NCBI RefSeq assembly: GCF_043641665.1
Contig: NC_092183.1
Location: forward strand, 1,527,001 to 1,591,000
Source: Enoplosus armatus
Lineage: Eukaryota; Chordata; Actinopteri; Centrarchiformes; Enoplosidae
Direction of reading: 5' to 3'
Length of the DNA stretch: 64,000 nucleotides
Under the pieces are notes generated by a model. The model saw only the letters and a program-made list of their open reading frames with translations. It had not been told where the DNA came from and ran no database searches. How positions within the stretch are numbered: the stretch's first letter is position 1; each line of letters opens with the position of its first letter. This document shows positions 25,601 to 34,115 of this stretch, piece after piece. The position numbers and the translations under genes were made by a program.

Positions 25601-26014
25601 CCTTATGTCAGTCACAACCCAGTCAATCCAACAAACCAAAGCAAAACTCTTCCACCAGCTGGACATTTAAATGACTTAAAAAAGAATGAACCTAGTTTTT
25701 CCTTAATTACAATTGCTGCCTTTCTGGATAACAATAAGGAAATATTTCACCTGTAAACAGGATAGAAGCTGAAAAAATGATGATGGAAAACAGCACGGGG
25801 TGCAAGATATGAGCAGAGACTGTGATTACTGGTGTGTCCTGTAAGTTAACACTAAATAAATAGATAATGATAGCAGGAGACTGTGTGCAGCTCAATAAAT
25901 AGAAACAGTGTAAGATTAGATCTGCTGCAGGACACTCTATTAGCAGACACGCAGCTATTGTTTGGTTGTTTGTTTCAGTCTGATTCACTCCTACTGTGAG
26001 CTCACATTTGGGCC

Positions 26015-26051
<37 letters not shown>

Positions 26052-26116
26052 CATCTCTTTATATCTGTCTCTATCTTCTTTCCTTGTTCTGTTACTGTCT
26101 ATCTCACTCTCTCTAA

Positions 26117-26173
<57 letters not shown>

Positions 26174-29100
26174 GATAGATGGTCCAGTCATGATTGCGGC
26201 CTGCATTGTTGATGAGGGTCATGCTGCCATGGTTACCAGAGCAGTGTCCGACTCCCCCCTGTGTGTGTGTGTGTGTGTGTGTGCTATCTGTGTTTTCAGA
26301 CCTAACATTATGGTTACTTGCCTCATCCCTCTATCTATTTCTGTGTCTTAATGTGTGTTTATATCCCTGTATGTGTTTTTTGTGTTTTGTTTGTTTGTGT
26401 AGTTATCTGTGTTTGTGTGTAGATTGTCTCTGTGTGTGTGTGCGTCTGTCTGTTTGCATTCTGCATGTTTATGTGCTTCTTAGCGTGTTTGCCTGAGCCT
26501 GTGTGTGTCTGTATGTGTCCACTCATCGTCTTGTTTGTCTGTAAAGTCATCTTTATACAGCACACAAAATCACAAGTTTGTCTCTGTGGCTTTACAAGCT
26601 GTTCAACATGAGATGCTCTCTATCCTGACAGCCTCAACATTTGGAAAGGACAAAACTCAAAAGTTTTAAAAGAAACAGAGCAACAGCAGAAAAACAGAAT
26701 TACAGTATTCCTCCAAGATCTCCAAGTACCATCGCTTAACCTGACATCACCAGACCAATTTCACAAATTCAAATTAGTCTGGAACCTCTCAGTTCATTTT
26801 CGACTTCCAAGGGCTGCTATCGCCGGGCGCAGACTGAAATGCCTCTGGACGCTACAACCAATCAGATCAACGGAACGCGTGACGTAGCAGTAGGCTGCTA
26901 GGCTAGGTAGCTAGTTCCAACATCCAATTCATATGGCTTCTAGTTCAACATAATACACAGATGTTTGGCACGACATGATTTAGAAGCCAACGCTGACCAT
27001 CTGTACTTAACGTGAACGACTGACTCTGACTCTTTAATACTGACGAGATAGATTCAGAACGTTCCACATCAGCAGCAGCCATCTTGGTTGTTTATGAAAA
27101 TGCCTCAACAGCGCTCCGCCTGTCAGTCATCATATCAAACCCGCCCCATATTAAATAAACGGTTGTGATTGGCCCGACCTGAATCAGGCCGGGTGGAAAT
27201 CTGTCTGAACAGGAGGAAGGCCAGACGCATCTGCCAGAGCAAATAAAACATGAGCTCGCAGATGTGTCTGGTTCCCAGACTAACCAGCGCTAACCATCAA
27301 AGTACGAGGAATGAATGTATGAATTACATGAATGAACGAAAGATTAATGTTGTTTTTTATTCTCGTCATACCACTAAAATGTCCGATCCCCACAAGATAA
27401 TACCACATATAGATGAAGACTTTCAGTAGTTCACAGTCATGTTGCAGTAAATCCCACATTCTGTGCATGATCCTGAACACGAGAAAAGAAACTCAAACAG
27501 CACAGAGACATACAATATAAAAGCTACCGATACAGACAGATGTTTTCACAGTCTTCCAACACAATCATAATCTTTGTATTTGTTATCTTTGTAATTGTAT
27601 AGAATAACAGAATTACACTGACACTTACTGTAATAACAGAATTTACCATACAGATATATATACAAATTTGCAAAGCGAGACCTGGATCATAACACCAGCT
27701 CTGCACTACAAGACCCGGGAACTGCAGAAACCCCACATACACTCCCCCTTATTTTCTCACCTGTCTCTCTCTCAGACCATACCAGTGTGGCCACTGCTCC
27801 CAGTCCTTCTCACAGCCATCAGATTTGAGGAACCATGTGGTGACGCACTCCAGCGACCGACCCTTCAAATGTGGATACTGCGGCCGTGCGTTCGCTGGTG
27901 CCACAACACTCAACAACCATATCCGCACGCACACTGGGGAGAAGCCGTTCAAGTAAGTAACAGTGAGTACCCCCCACCCATCCAACCCACCCAATCTTCT
28001 GCTCCCTCCCGCCTGCTGCAGGCTCCAGCTGGGCTGAGCAGCTTCACTTCGATATGACACCCAGCTAACACCTACTGACATCCTCTTAACCGCCTACTGA
28101 CACACTGACACTGACTCATTACTGCTTCCAAGCTATCACCATCCGGCTTCCTAACTACTGCTGATGTTACTTTCTCTAAAATCCATGTTTCATTGAAGGA
28201 GAACAACCACGTAATTCATTTGAATTGAAAAGAATAAAACCAAAATACAGCTTCATAAACTACTTTGTAGATCTGACTCTTAGGTAACAAGCGTACAGGT
28301 GATTCCTCAGATTTGTTGTTCTGGTATTATTATGACAAAGTGAGGCAGTTGCATTTTAGAAAAGTGTCCATTATAATATCATCCGTACTATTGCAATCTA
28401 TGGAGAAGAAATAAATAAATAATACTTCACACATTGACTCTCTGGTGTTATAACTACTGCTAATCCAGCGATCACATCTACGCCGGGGAAAGACTGAACA
28501 AAGACTTTACACACTAATATGAGCTCTCAGTTTGTGTGTGTGTTAGCAAGATGTTATCTCTGGTTACAAGAGGTGAAGCCCTGATAGATGCAGTATCACT
28601 CCAACATGAACATCTATCGAACTCAAAGGGTCAAAGGCAGCATGGACTCCTTTTAATCTGAATAGTATTCAGGATATATGCTGATTCTGTTAAATAACCA
28701 AGAAATCACATAATTATCAATAAGGATCAGTGTTCATTGTTGGTTTAATAAGGTCAATGCAGCCAGACAACAAGCCAGTCAGAGTAAACAAAGTGAGTAT
28801 TTATGAAGCAGCTTTAACTTCTCATAACATCTCAAAATACAACATGTCATCTGGTTCAAATGGTTTCACTTGCACCATAAACTATGAAGATACATTTGGA
28901 GGAAACTGAATTTAAAAACTATATTTCTATAAAGAAGTTCTCCCATACAAAAAATGGAATTACTTTTACAAATATAGAACTATCATTCACCTCTGTTTTA
29001 TTTGTTAATTTAATGTTGTTGCTCTGAATCCCAGAAACTTAAAGTTATCTCTCCCGAAAGAGTCGTAACACTGTCACGTCTTCCCATTAAAACTTTATGG

Positions 29101-32100
29101 CATGAAAAAAAGTACAGCGAAGAGCCAGAGTGAGCTTGAAATGTTAATTTCTACATTTTAATGGGAGCTAATGGCAGTGTGTGAGGCCTATATATTTAAC
29201 CCTGGCACTAAGTACAAATTTGAAATCTTTTTTGAATCCTCTGTTATATTTGCTGCATTTTGGTTCTGCAACGCAAGAGAGGTGAGAGTGGGGGCCAGAA
29301 ATCTGCTTAGGGCCCCAAAAAATCTTGTTCCGGTCCTGAGAACCAAACAAACAAACGTTTCTCGGACCTCATTGCTCTTTATAGCTCTTTTCCATTATTC
29401 ATGACCCCTCTGTGGACGTGAATATTTTGTAACATCCGCTGTCATGCCTGCTGTGACCTCTGACCTTTGCTCTTCTTACCAATGACGTCTTGTGATGTTG
29501 GCCATCGAGGAAACTCATCGCTTGTTCTTGTGTTTTGCTCATTGTAAATTACTGTGGATGAGAGCTTCAGTGAAATGCACACATCGTTCAGCGTAAATAC
29601 AGAAGCAGCTCTATCACAGCAGTTAGCAGCCTGGTAATAAATCTCCGCACAATGAGACTACTCATTTCCATTTCTTTACTCAGTGACTGATATAATTAGA
29701 GGTCAAACCACACTGCAATTAGGGGTTTCTGGAGGCTGCTGTTGTCACGCTGTCATCCCGTCAGCGGTGCAGGACAATAAGGATTCCCCTGGCGGACACA
29801 GAGGTCAGCATTCAGGGAGAGGGCAGGAGGGCGAAAGAGTAAGCGATATTAAAGAAAGTGAAGAAAGTGAAATAAGGGATTTGAGTGGTGGGAAATCTCG
29901 AGGGCGACTGTCAGGGGAGAGCTGGGGGAAACAAATTAACGTTTTTAATAAGCAATCAGAGAAACCTGAACTTGTCATTGACCTGGAGAGCAAAAGGGCG
30001 AGTAGAACGAGTGAGGAAATGAGAGAAAGAAAGAGCGTGGAGGAACAAGAGATCACGGTGTAAAAAGTGAAACGACAAGCGCCGGCGAGAAATCCGCTTA
30101 AAGCAAATCAGCGTTCTTAATAAGCAATCGGAGGAAACCCCGAACCTTTTCATCAGCACTTCAGAGTCTCGGTGGAGGCAGAGCGGGACAAAGACAATCA
30201 TGGACGGGCGTCAGAAATCTTTAGCGGATCGATGGCCTCGGGGAGTTATCTCCTTTTGGACGGTGCAGCACATAGATTAAAGCTGCCACTGTCACTTTGT
30301 CAGGAGGAAAACGCTCAACTTTATTTTCCCGCTGAGGGGACGGAGGCAGGGATTCTGTGTGGTCGGCAGCTTTTCAGCACTGATACTCACTGGACTGTGG
30401 AGTCCGTCAAACTGCTTCTGCTGTTCTATTGTTCTGCTGTTCTATATTCAGTCTCTCAGAGTAACGCAGTTGCAACATCACAACTTTAAGTATCCTGCTG
30501 AGGACTGAAGGTTTGTGTATGCTAAGTACATTCAAGACATGTAATGAGATGCTCCTGGTTTCTTTTTGTGAAGTTTTTTTGTGAAGGTCAGGGTTCAGTT
30601 GTGAGCAAAGTTTGGACTTTTTTATGAGATTGTTTTTGTGTTCAGCTATATTTAAAGTCTGTAAGATCTCATTTTGTTCATCTCTACTTTTGTAATATAG
30701 TTTAACATAATTTTCTAAAAATTATATCAGCACTTTATTAAGCAGTATTTTGTAATAAGAGATTAAAGCTCACCCTTAGTTTGCTATAGCACCCAACAGC
30801 ACCTCCAAATTTCCCCCCAACTCCCTGAGCTGCAACAAAAGTTTGGGATTTGAGCACACTATAACAAAATCAGGGTATATTTTTAACATCTACACAACAT
30901 GGACAGTGACATAATGATCACATCAGTTTTATGGCTGAAAAAATGACACATGCAAATCATGAGATATTATGTTTTATTACTGTTTTATAATTAAAGTTGC
31001 ATTAACACTTTTTTGACCAGTTTGGGGCAGTGTACTACCAATCAAACGGACAGAAACTGATATATATCATCTTCTGTATATGGTGACAGCGATGGGTGTT
31101 GATTCTCAATGGGTTCAGCACTACAAGCACACTTTCACATTACATAGGAATCAACTGATTTATTAATATCAATAATATTCACTCAGTAGAACTTAGAACA
31201 AGTCTCATGTCTGCCCAACTACATGCAGGTTCATCACATCACTCAAGTGTCAGATTCTGGCTGGACCTGAGCAGCAAAGTGACCAGATGTGATCAGAGTT
31301 TCATCTGAACTCCTAAATGTAAACCGTGCTGTTAATGGAGACTTGTTGTACGCGTCTGTCTGCCTCCTTCTGGTCCCATCAGGCCTATTAATCTGTGGCT
31401 GAACACAATCTGTACTTGTTTACGTCCCGTTCTGTCCCCTTTTAAAGAAGAGATTAGAGGTGAGCAGAAACTTCACTGACCCTTGAGGGAAAGTGATTAA
31501 AGCTGCCTCTGTCATTTCGTCAGGACAAAATGCTCAACGCTCTTTTTCCCTGAGAAAAGACAGAGGCGCCGCCTTGTTTCAGCTCCGCTCTTTGTTCTGC
31601 AGGAGAACCGTCTTCGTGTCTGTCCTGGTGGATAAGTCGCTGTGACAGAGACGCTTCAGAGGAGCTTTGATGTCGGTAGCTGTTGTGGTTTTGTAGATTT
31701 ACAGATGAATTTAGAGCAGGAACGTCCACCTTGAGGGCAGAGCAGTTCAGTTCAGTTCAGTCAGGGGTCTGTTTTCTTGTTTTCTTTTGTTTTCAAATGG
31801 AAGATCCAGCTGCTGCAAGTCTTTCCAGAGTGAATACTGCTCTTTACAGTCCGTTAGAAGTCTCACGCACACACACAAATATACTTAATCACAAACTGCT
31901 ATACTTTGCTGTTATGTAATTACTGAAAAATACTCCTATGAAGCTATTTTATCAGATGCGTTCATGCAAGGTTAAAACATTCAGTAGAATCAGTCGCATG
32001 ATGGAAAGATCTTTCTCTCATCCTGATGGTAGTGAAGCAAGTTTGTGTAGAAAATGTGTTAAAAATCATAGTATATAGTTTCTGTTACTGCCTCAATTTG

Positions 32101-33279
32101 TCTTTTAAAAATTGGTTATTTAAAAGTAACATTTAGCTTCACCAAAATATGGTTACTTTAATTCAAACTTTAGAGTTCAACTTGTTGAAGTTTGACATGC
32201 AAAGTTGCGTAAATGAAAACAAACCGTCGTACCATGCTGACCTTTGAGGGAACTGAGTAATTGAGGAAGCTAACACATAATTTATATAATACATGCAGAC
32301 GGTCGCGTCTGTGTGGACCCTAAAAATATAATGTGTGCTTTCCACAGCCTAAATGATGGAATTAAAAACACATTTAAAGTTGAATGACTGTAAACTGTCA
32401 AACTGTAAAAGGTGTGAATTTATTATTTTCAACAGTGTATGGAAGACACCAAAACAATAAATGAATCGTGTGGCCACATAGTCCACATTATTTAACGCTA
32501 TTAAAACACATTGTTAGCTGCATTGTTATATGAGGTGCCAGTGATGCCAGTTTCAGTTTTCCTGACTTGAGATTGAATCATCTTGGATATGAGGCTGCAC
32601 AGATACGAGGGACGATGTCTGGACAAAGTTAAACCCTATTATGTATATACATATATTACTAATATAAAAAACGTAGAAACAAACGTCTGCATGGCCAAGA
32701 AATCACGTCTCCAGCTAAAATCTAACCAGTTTATTTTCCATCAACACAGAACTGAACACACCTGTTTCAGGTTACTGAATTGTACACACGCTGACTGTTG
32801 GTTTGTAATGTGTTTATGAGGTTTAATGAGCAAAACCTCAAGTTAAAGAGCCTCCAAAGGACCGTTGTTCAGTCCACACTGGGCCGAGCTTCAATACAAA
32901 AACGTGTCTCCTTCCTTATCTGACTAACAGACCCCCTCCCTCCCTCCCCCTCCTCCTATCTATCTAACAGCATGTTAGTCTTGTTTCAGGGCTGCTAAGT
33001 CCAATACCTCAACACAGCTTTCTCTTTGAAGAGCCCCCCCCCTCCCTCCACACACACACCTCTTCATCCAGCACACACACACATTTATATACATTTAACT
33101 GCCCCCTAACCCCCCTCCGGCTCAGACTAAAAGCTCCCTCTCTTCTCTCTTTCTATTGAAAGTGACAGTGACGCTGCTTTATCAGGCCTGGATATGTCTG
33201 TGCTTGTGTGTGTGTGTTAAAGTGTGTGTGAGATGGGAATACCCTCCCCAGCCCACTAGATAGATTATTGACAGGTGGA

Positions 33280-33341
<62 letters not shown>

Positions 33342-33438
33342 TCTGTCGGTCAGGCTGTGAAGATCAGGGCAACAATTACAGCTTTCTGCTCCGCTGGGCC
33401 TCACACACACTTTATACTGTCACTGGATGTTAGAGTTA

Positions 33439-33489
<51 letters not shown>

Positions 33490-33623
33490 ATGTATGTAGA
33501 CAGATCTGACGGTTGTGTCTGTGTGTTTAAGTGTTCTCTTGCTCTTCTGCAGTGTTGTGTTTTTCTGACCTTCTCTACATGTCAACTAATCTGTCTTTTA
33601 TCTACCTTTTTTGTGTGTTTCTG

Positions 33624-33689
<66 letters not shown>

Positions 33690-33806
33690 AGGTGCGAGCG
33701 TTGCGACCGCAGCTTCACACAGGCCACTCAGCTCAGCCGCCATCAGCGACTTCCCAACGAGTGTAAACCAGTGAACGAGAGCAGCGAGTCCATCGAGGTG
33801 GATTAA
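7495..33806 (+). CDS. prdm6: PR domain zinc finger protein 6, C-terminal 265 residues in four exons (5' part outside window)
   Basis: PRDM6 is a nuclear PR/SET-domain zinc-finger protein. It acts as a transcriptional repressor in vascular smooth muscle and cardiac neural-crest derivatives, and human variants are associated with patent ductus arteriosus. The exons are 7495-7619, 16358-16739, 27776-27952 and 33692-33806. All have GT donors and AG acceptors, and the joined frame is 265 codons plus TAA after one base that completes the previous codon. Order of content: the end of the PR domain, a linker with a serine run, a C2HC-like finger, two C2H2 fingers, a last finger with a Cys at the end, and the C-terminus ESSESIEVD. 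The match to vertebrate PRDM6 as I remember it is near-collinear. Human PRDM6 is 595 residues, so about 330 N-terminal residues are upstream of the window. PRDM12 and PRDM14 were considered and fit much less well. Confidence 0.95.
10205..10440. repeat. Dispersed teleost repeat, probably a non-autonomous DNA element
   Basis: The start reads GGGTGGACAAAATAATAGGA followed by ACACCTG. A related copy is at about 54510-54645, sharing GAACAC, AACA-rich sequence and GACTGCATT blocks and ending with AGGTGTACCTAATAAAGTG. I recognise this as a common interspersed fish repeat. The transposon superfamily is not determined. Confidence 0.55.
12640..12870. repeat. Purine-rich (GA/GGA) low-complexity stretch
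   Basis: About 230 bases are almost purely A and G on the plus strand. Open frames on the minus strand here encode only Ser/Leu/Phe-rich low-complexity peptides and are not genes. Confidence 0.85.
14950..15335. repeat. Degenerate GTA/AGT trinucleotide-rich tract
   Basis: Interrupted runs of GTA recur across almost 400 bases, with the purest parts near 15031-15050 and 15237-15258. The long minus-strand frame (195 codons) overlapping it is rich in Thr and Leu and is a by-product of the repeat. Confidence 0.8.
15700..16200 (-). mobile_element. Diverged copy of a widespread teleost LINE-like repeat
   Basis: Plus-strand landmarks are CCATTTTTTATCACTTGTCC, TGTCCTCCAGCTCCTGCTGG, CTCCCGGTTGGACGTGCC, CCACAGGGAGGCGTCCTGAG and AGCTCATGACCATAGGTG. 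Their order matches an abundant fish repeat usually considered retrotransposon-derived. The minus-strand frame at 15737-16021 is a relic of this element, not a host gene. Orientation is inferred from that frame. Confidence 0.65.
16358..16739 (+). CDS. prdm6: prdm6 exon: linker with serine run and first zinc finger
   Basis: The acceptor is TTTCCAG and the donor GACAG|GTAAGA. The exon begins in phase with the previous one (Leu codon split T|TA). It encodes [10 protein letters not shown], then a run of nine Ser after GKP, then [23 protein letters not shown] and the finger [19 protein letters not shown]. That finger uses a His and a final Cys instead of the usual His pair. The Ser run is coded by TCC/TCT/TCG codons. 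As I remember the human protein, it has no comparable run at this place, so this looks like a lineage-specific insertion. Confidence 0.95.
18600..18930. repeat. Degenerate minisatellite
   Basis: Variants of AGGAGGTTCTAGTAGTCC and GGTCATTGAGGTGG recur about every 35-45 bases. Copies are strongly diverged, so this is an old array. Unit boundaries are approximate. Confidence 0.65.
21961..22250. repeat. 290-base polypurine tract with higher-order GA repeats
   Basis: The plus strand is almost purely A/G, built from GAGAGGGAGA, GAGACAGATAGACAGAGAG and GATGGAGGCAGAGAGGGAGA blocks repeated in varying order. Long mirror-symmetric purine tracts of this kind can adopt triplex (H-DNA) structures. The minus-strand frame is only Ser/Leu/Pro repeats. 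Confidence 0.9.
23226..23341 (+). mobile_element. tRNA-derived SINE copy
   Basis: The head reads GTGGCCTACGGACTAAGACG, followed by ACCGCAACGTCTCTG. It ends with CACGTCATCCCCCTCTCTCT. This order matches a common teleost SINE. The B-box position reads GTGAAATCC, so it is decayed and unlikely to be transcribed. Confidence 0.65.
24775..24960. repeat. Probable dispersed repeat fragment
   Basis: The phrase TTCAGAATAAGAATCGCTTT followed by ATT, and then TAACACAGTAGTACAAAACA, resemble a family of short teleost repeats that begin CAGAATCAGAAT and continue into CTTTATT. This is recognition by eye only. Confidence 0.4.
26016..26171. repeat. Two (CA)n microsatellites
   Basis: CA runs are seen at 26016-26048 and 26119-26171, separated by 70 bases of pyrimidine-rich sequence. 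A short GT run follows at 26263-26281. They are part of a CA/GT-rich cluster in the prdm6 intron. Confidence 0.95.
26530..26760. repeat. Dispersed teleost repeat fragment
   Basis: TTTATACAGCACACAAAATC, AGTTTGTCTCTGTGGCTTTA and CAACATGAGATGCTCTCTAT occur in the order of a common teleost short repeat that runs into AAAACTC. It abuts the MITE-like element that follows. Confidence 0.5.
26774..27283. mobile_element. MITE-like element with short terminal inverted repeats
   Basis: The left end is TTAGTCTGGAACC (26774-26786). The right end is GGTTCCCAGACTAA (27270-27283), its reverse complement apart from one extra base. The 510-base interior has no coding frame of note but contains CCAATCAGATCAACGGAACG. 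The size and ends fit a non-autonomous DNA transposon. Target-site duplications are not clear, so the superfamily is left open. Confidence 0.65.
27776..27952 (+). CDS. prdm6: prdm6 exon: second and third zinc fingers
   Basis: The acceptor is CTCTCTCAG and the donor TTCAA|GTAAGT. The exon encodes [20 protein letters not shown] with VTH, then [20 protein letters not shown] with RTHTGEKPF. Both are standard C2H2 fingers joined by an SSDRP linker, and the last is followed by the TGEKPF linker. These fingers give DNA or protein contact in the nucleus. Splice phases fit the flanking exons. Confidence 0.96.
29924..30147. repeat. Pair of similar noncoding blocks of about 50 bases, 175 bases apart
   Basis: Block one (about 29930-29978) has TTTTTAATAAGCAATCAGAG. 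Block two (about 30101-30152) has GTTCTTAATAAGCAATCGGA. By eye, identity is near 80 percent over the 50 bases, and both are flanked by AAACC and GAAC. No protein-coding meaning was found. Confidence 0.7.
30275..31572. repeat. Pair of similar noncoding blocks of about 75 bases, 1.2 kb apart
   Basis: The first copy is at 30275-30350 and the second at 31495-31570, in the same orientation. Both begin GATTAAAGCTGCC and share CTGTCA, GTCAGGA, GCTCAAC and TTTTCCC in order. Identity by eye is about 75-80 percent. They may be an old local duplication of a regulatory block or two copies of an unrecognised repeat. Confidence 0.7.
33282..33487. repeat. Two (GT)n microsatellites in the last prdm6 intron
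   Basis: GT runs at 33282-33340 (59 bases) and 33444-33487 (44 bases) precede the acceptor-linked GT run at 33631-33688. Confidence 0.95.
33585..33691 (+). promoter_or_regulatory. prdm6: Unusual 3' splice site of the last prdm6 exon with 29 GT units
   Basis: The GT run 33631-33688 is followed at once by CAG and the exon. Upstream, CAACTAAT at 33583-33590 is a good branch-point candidate, followed by a pyrimidine stretch. No AG occurs from there to the acceptor, a distance of about 100 bases, which is what a distant branch point requires. A UG-rich tract beside an acceptor is known from CFTR exon 9, where TDP-43 binding reduces exon inclusion. Confidence 0.75.
33692..33806 (+). CDS. prdm6: prdm6 last coding exon: fourth zinc finger and C-terminus
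   Basis: The exon encodes [20 protein letters not shown] followed by [17 protein letters not shown] and TAA at 33804-33806. The finger ends with H-x5-C in place of the second His. The C-terminal SIEVD is as I remember it in other vertebrate PRDM6 proteins. Without this exon the last finger would be lost. Confidence 0.96.
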
Positions 33807-33929
33807 CCCCCGACTGTGTCCTGACTGAGACCACACCCACATTAAGGCAGCTGGATCTGAAAACACTTCTTCTCCGTCCACACCTGAAAATGAAGATTTC
33901 TTACAAAAATTCCTGAGTGAAAGAATCTG

Positions 33930-34115
33930 AAAATTCAATTCAATTGTATTTATATAGCGCCAAATCACAACAAAAGTCATCTCACGACACTTTACAAATA
34001 GAGCAGGTCTAGACAGCACTTGGGGACAGTGTCCAGGAAAAACGTCCATTTCAGAGGCAGAAACCTCGAGCAGAACCGGACTCTGGGTGGGCGGTCAGCT
34101 GCCTCGACCTCGTGT
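33930..34115 (+). repeat. Dispersed teleost repeat in the probable prdm6 3' UTR
   Basis: It runs from TGTATTTATATAGCGCCAAA through CTTTACAAATAGAGCAGGTC to AACCTCGAGCAGAACCGGAC and GCTGCCTCGACC. This is a very common fish repeat. Part of the same family appears at 41440-41475 (CATATAGAGCAGGTCTTGAC). Confidence 0.75.

Larger units (their letters stand above)
16740..27775 (+). other. prdm6 intron, 11.0 kb
   Basis: No exon supported. Contents: a degenerate minisatellite at 18600-18930, a 290-base purine tract at 21961-22250, a SINE at 23226-23341, a possible conserved noncoding block near 24330-24560, dispersed repeats at 24775-24960 and 26530-26760, CA/GT tracts at 26016-26048, 26119-26171 and 26263-26281, and a MITE-like element at 26774-27283. 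The stretches 16750-18590 and 18950-21950 show nothing I can name beyond short AT and GT runs. Confidence 0.7.
27953..33691 (+). other. Last prdm6 intron, 5.7 kb
   Basis: No exon supported. The stretch 29410-30520 is less AT-rich than its surroundings and includes two internally similar blocks. A further block near 31495 repeats part of it. The 3' end of the intron has GT tracts at 33282-33340, 33444-33487 and 33631-33688, the last directly feeding the splice acceptor. Confidence 0.7.

Noticed and set aside
25707..26351. Open frames on both strands over the CA/GT cluster
   Set aside because: They are Cys-Val and Thr-His dipeptide runs from microsatellites. The same holds for frames over 33153-33774, 46492-46907 and 55177-55884 outside the true exons.
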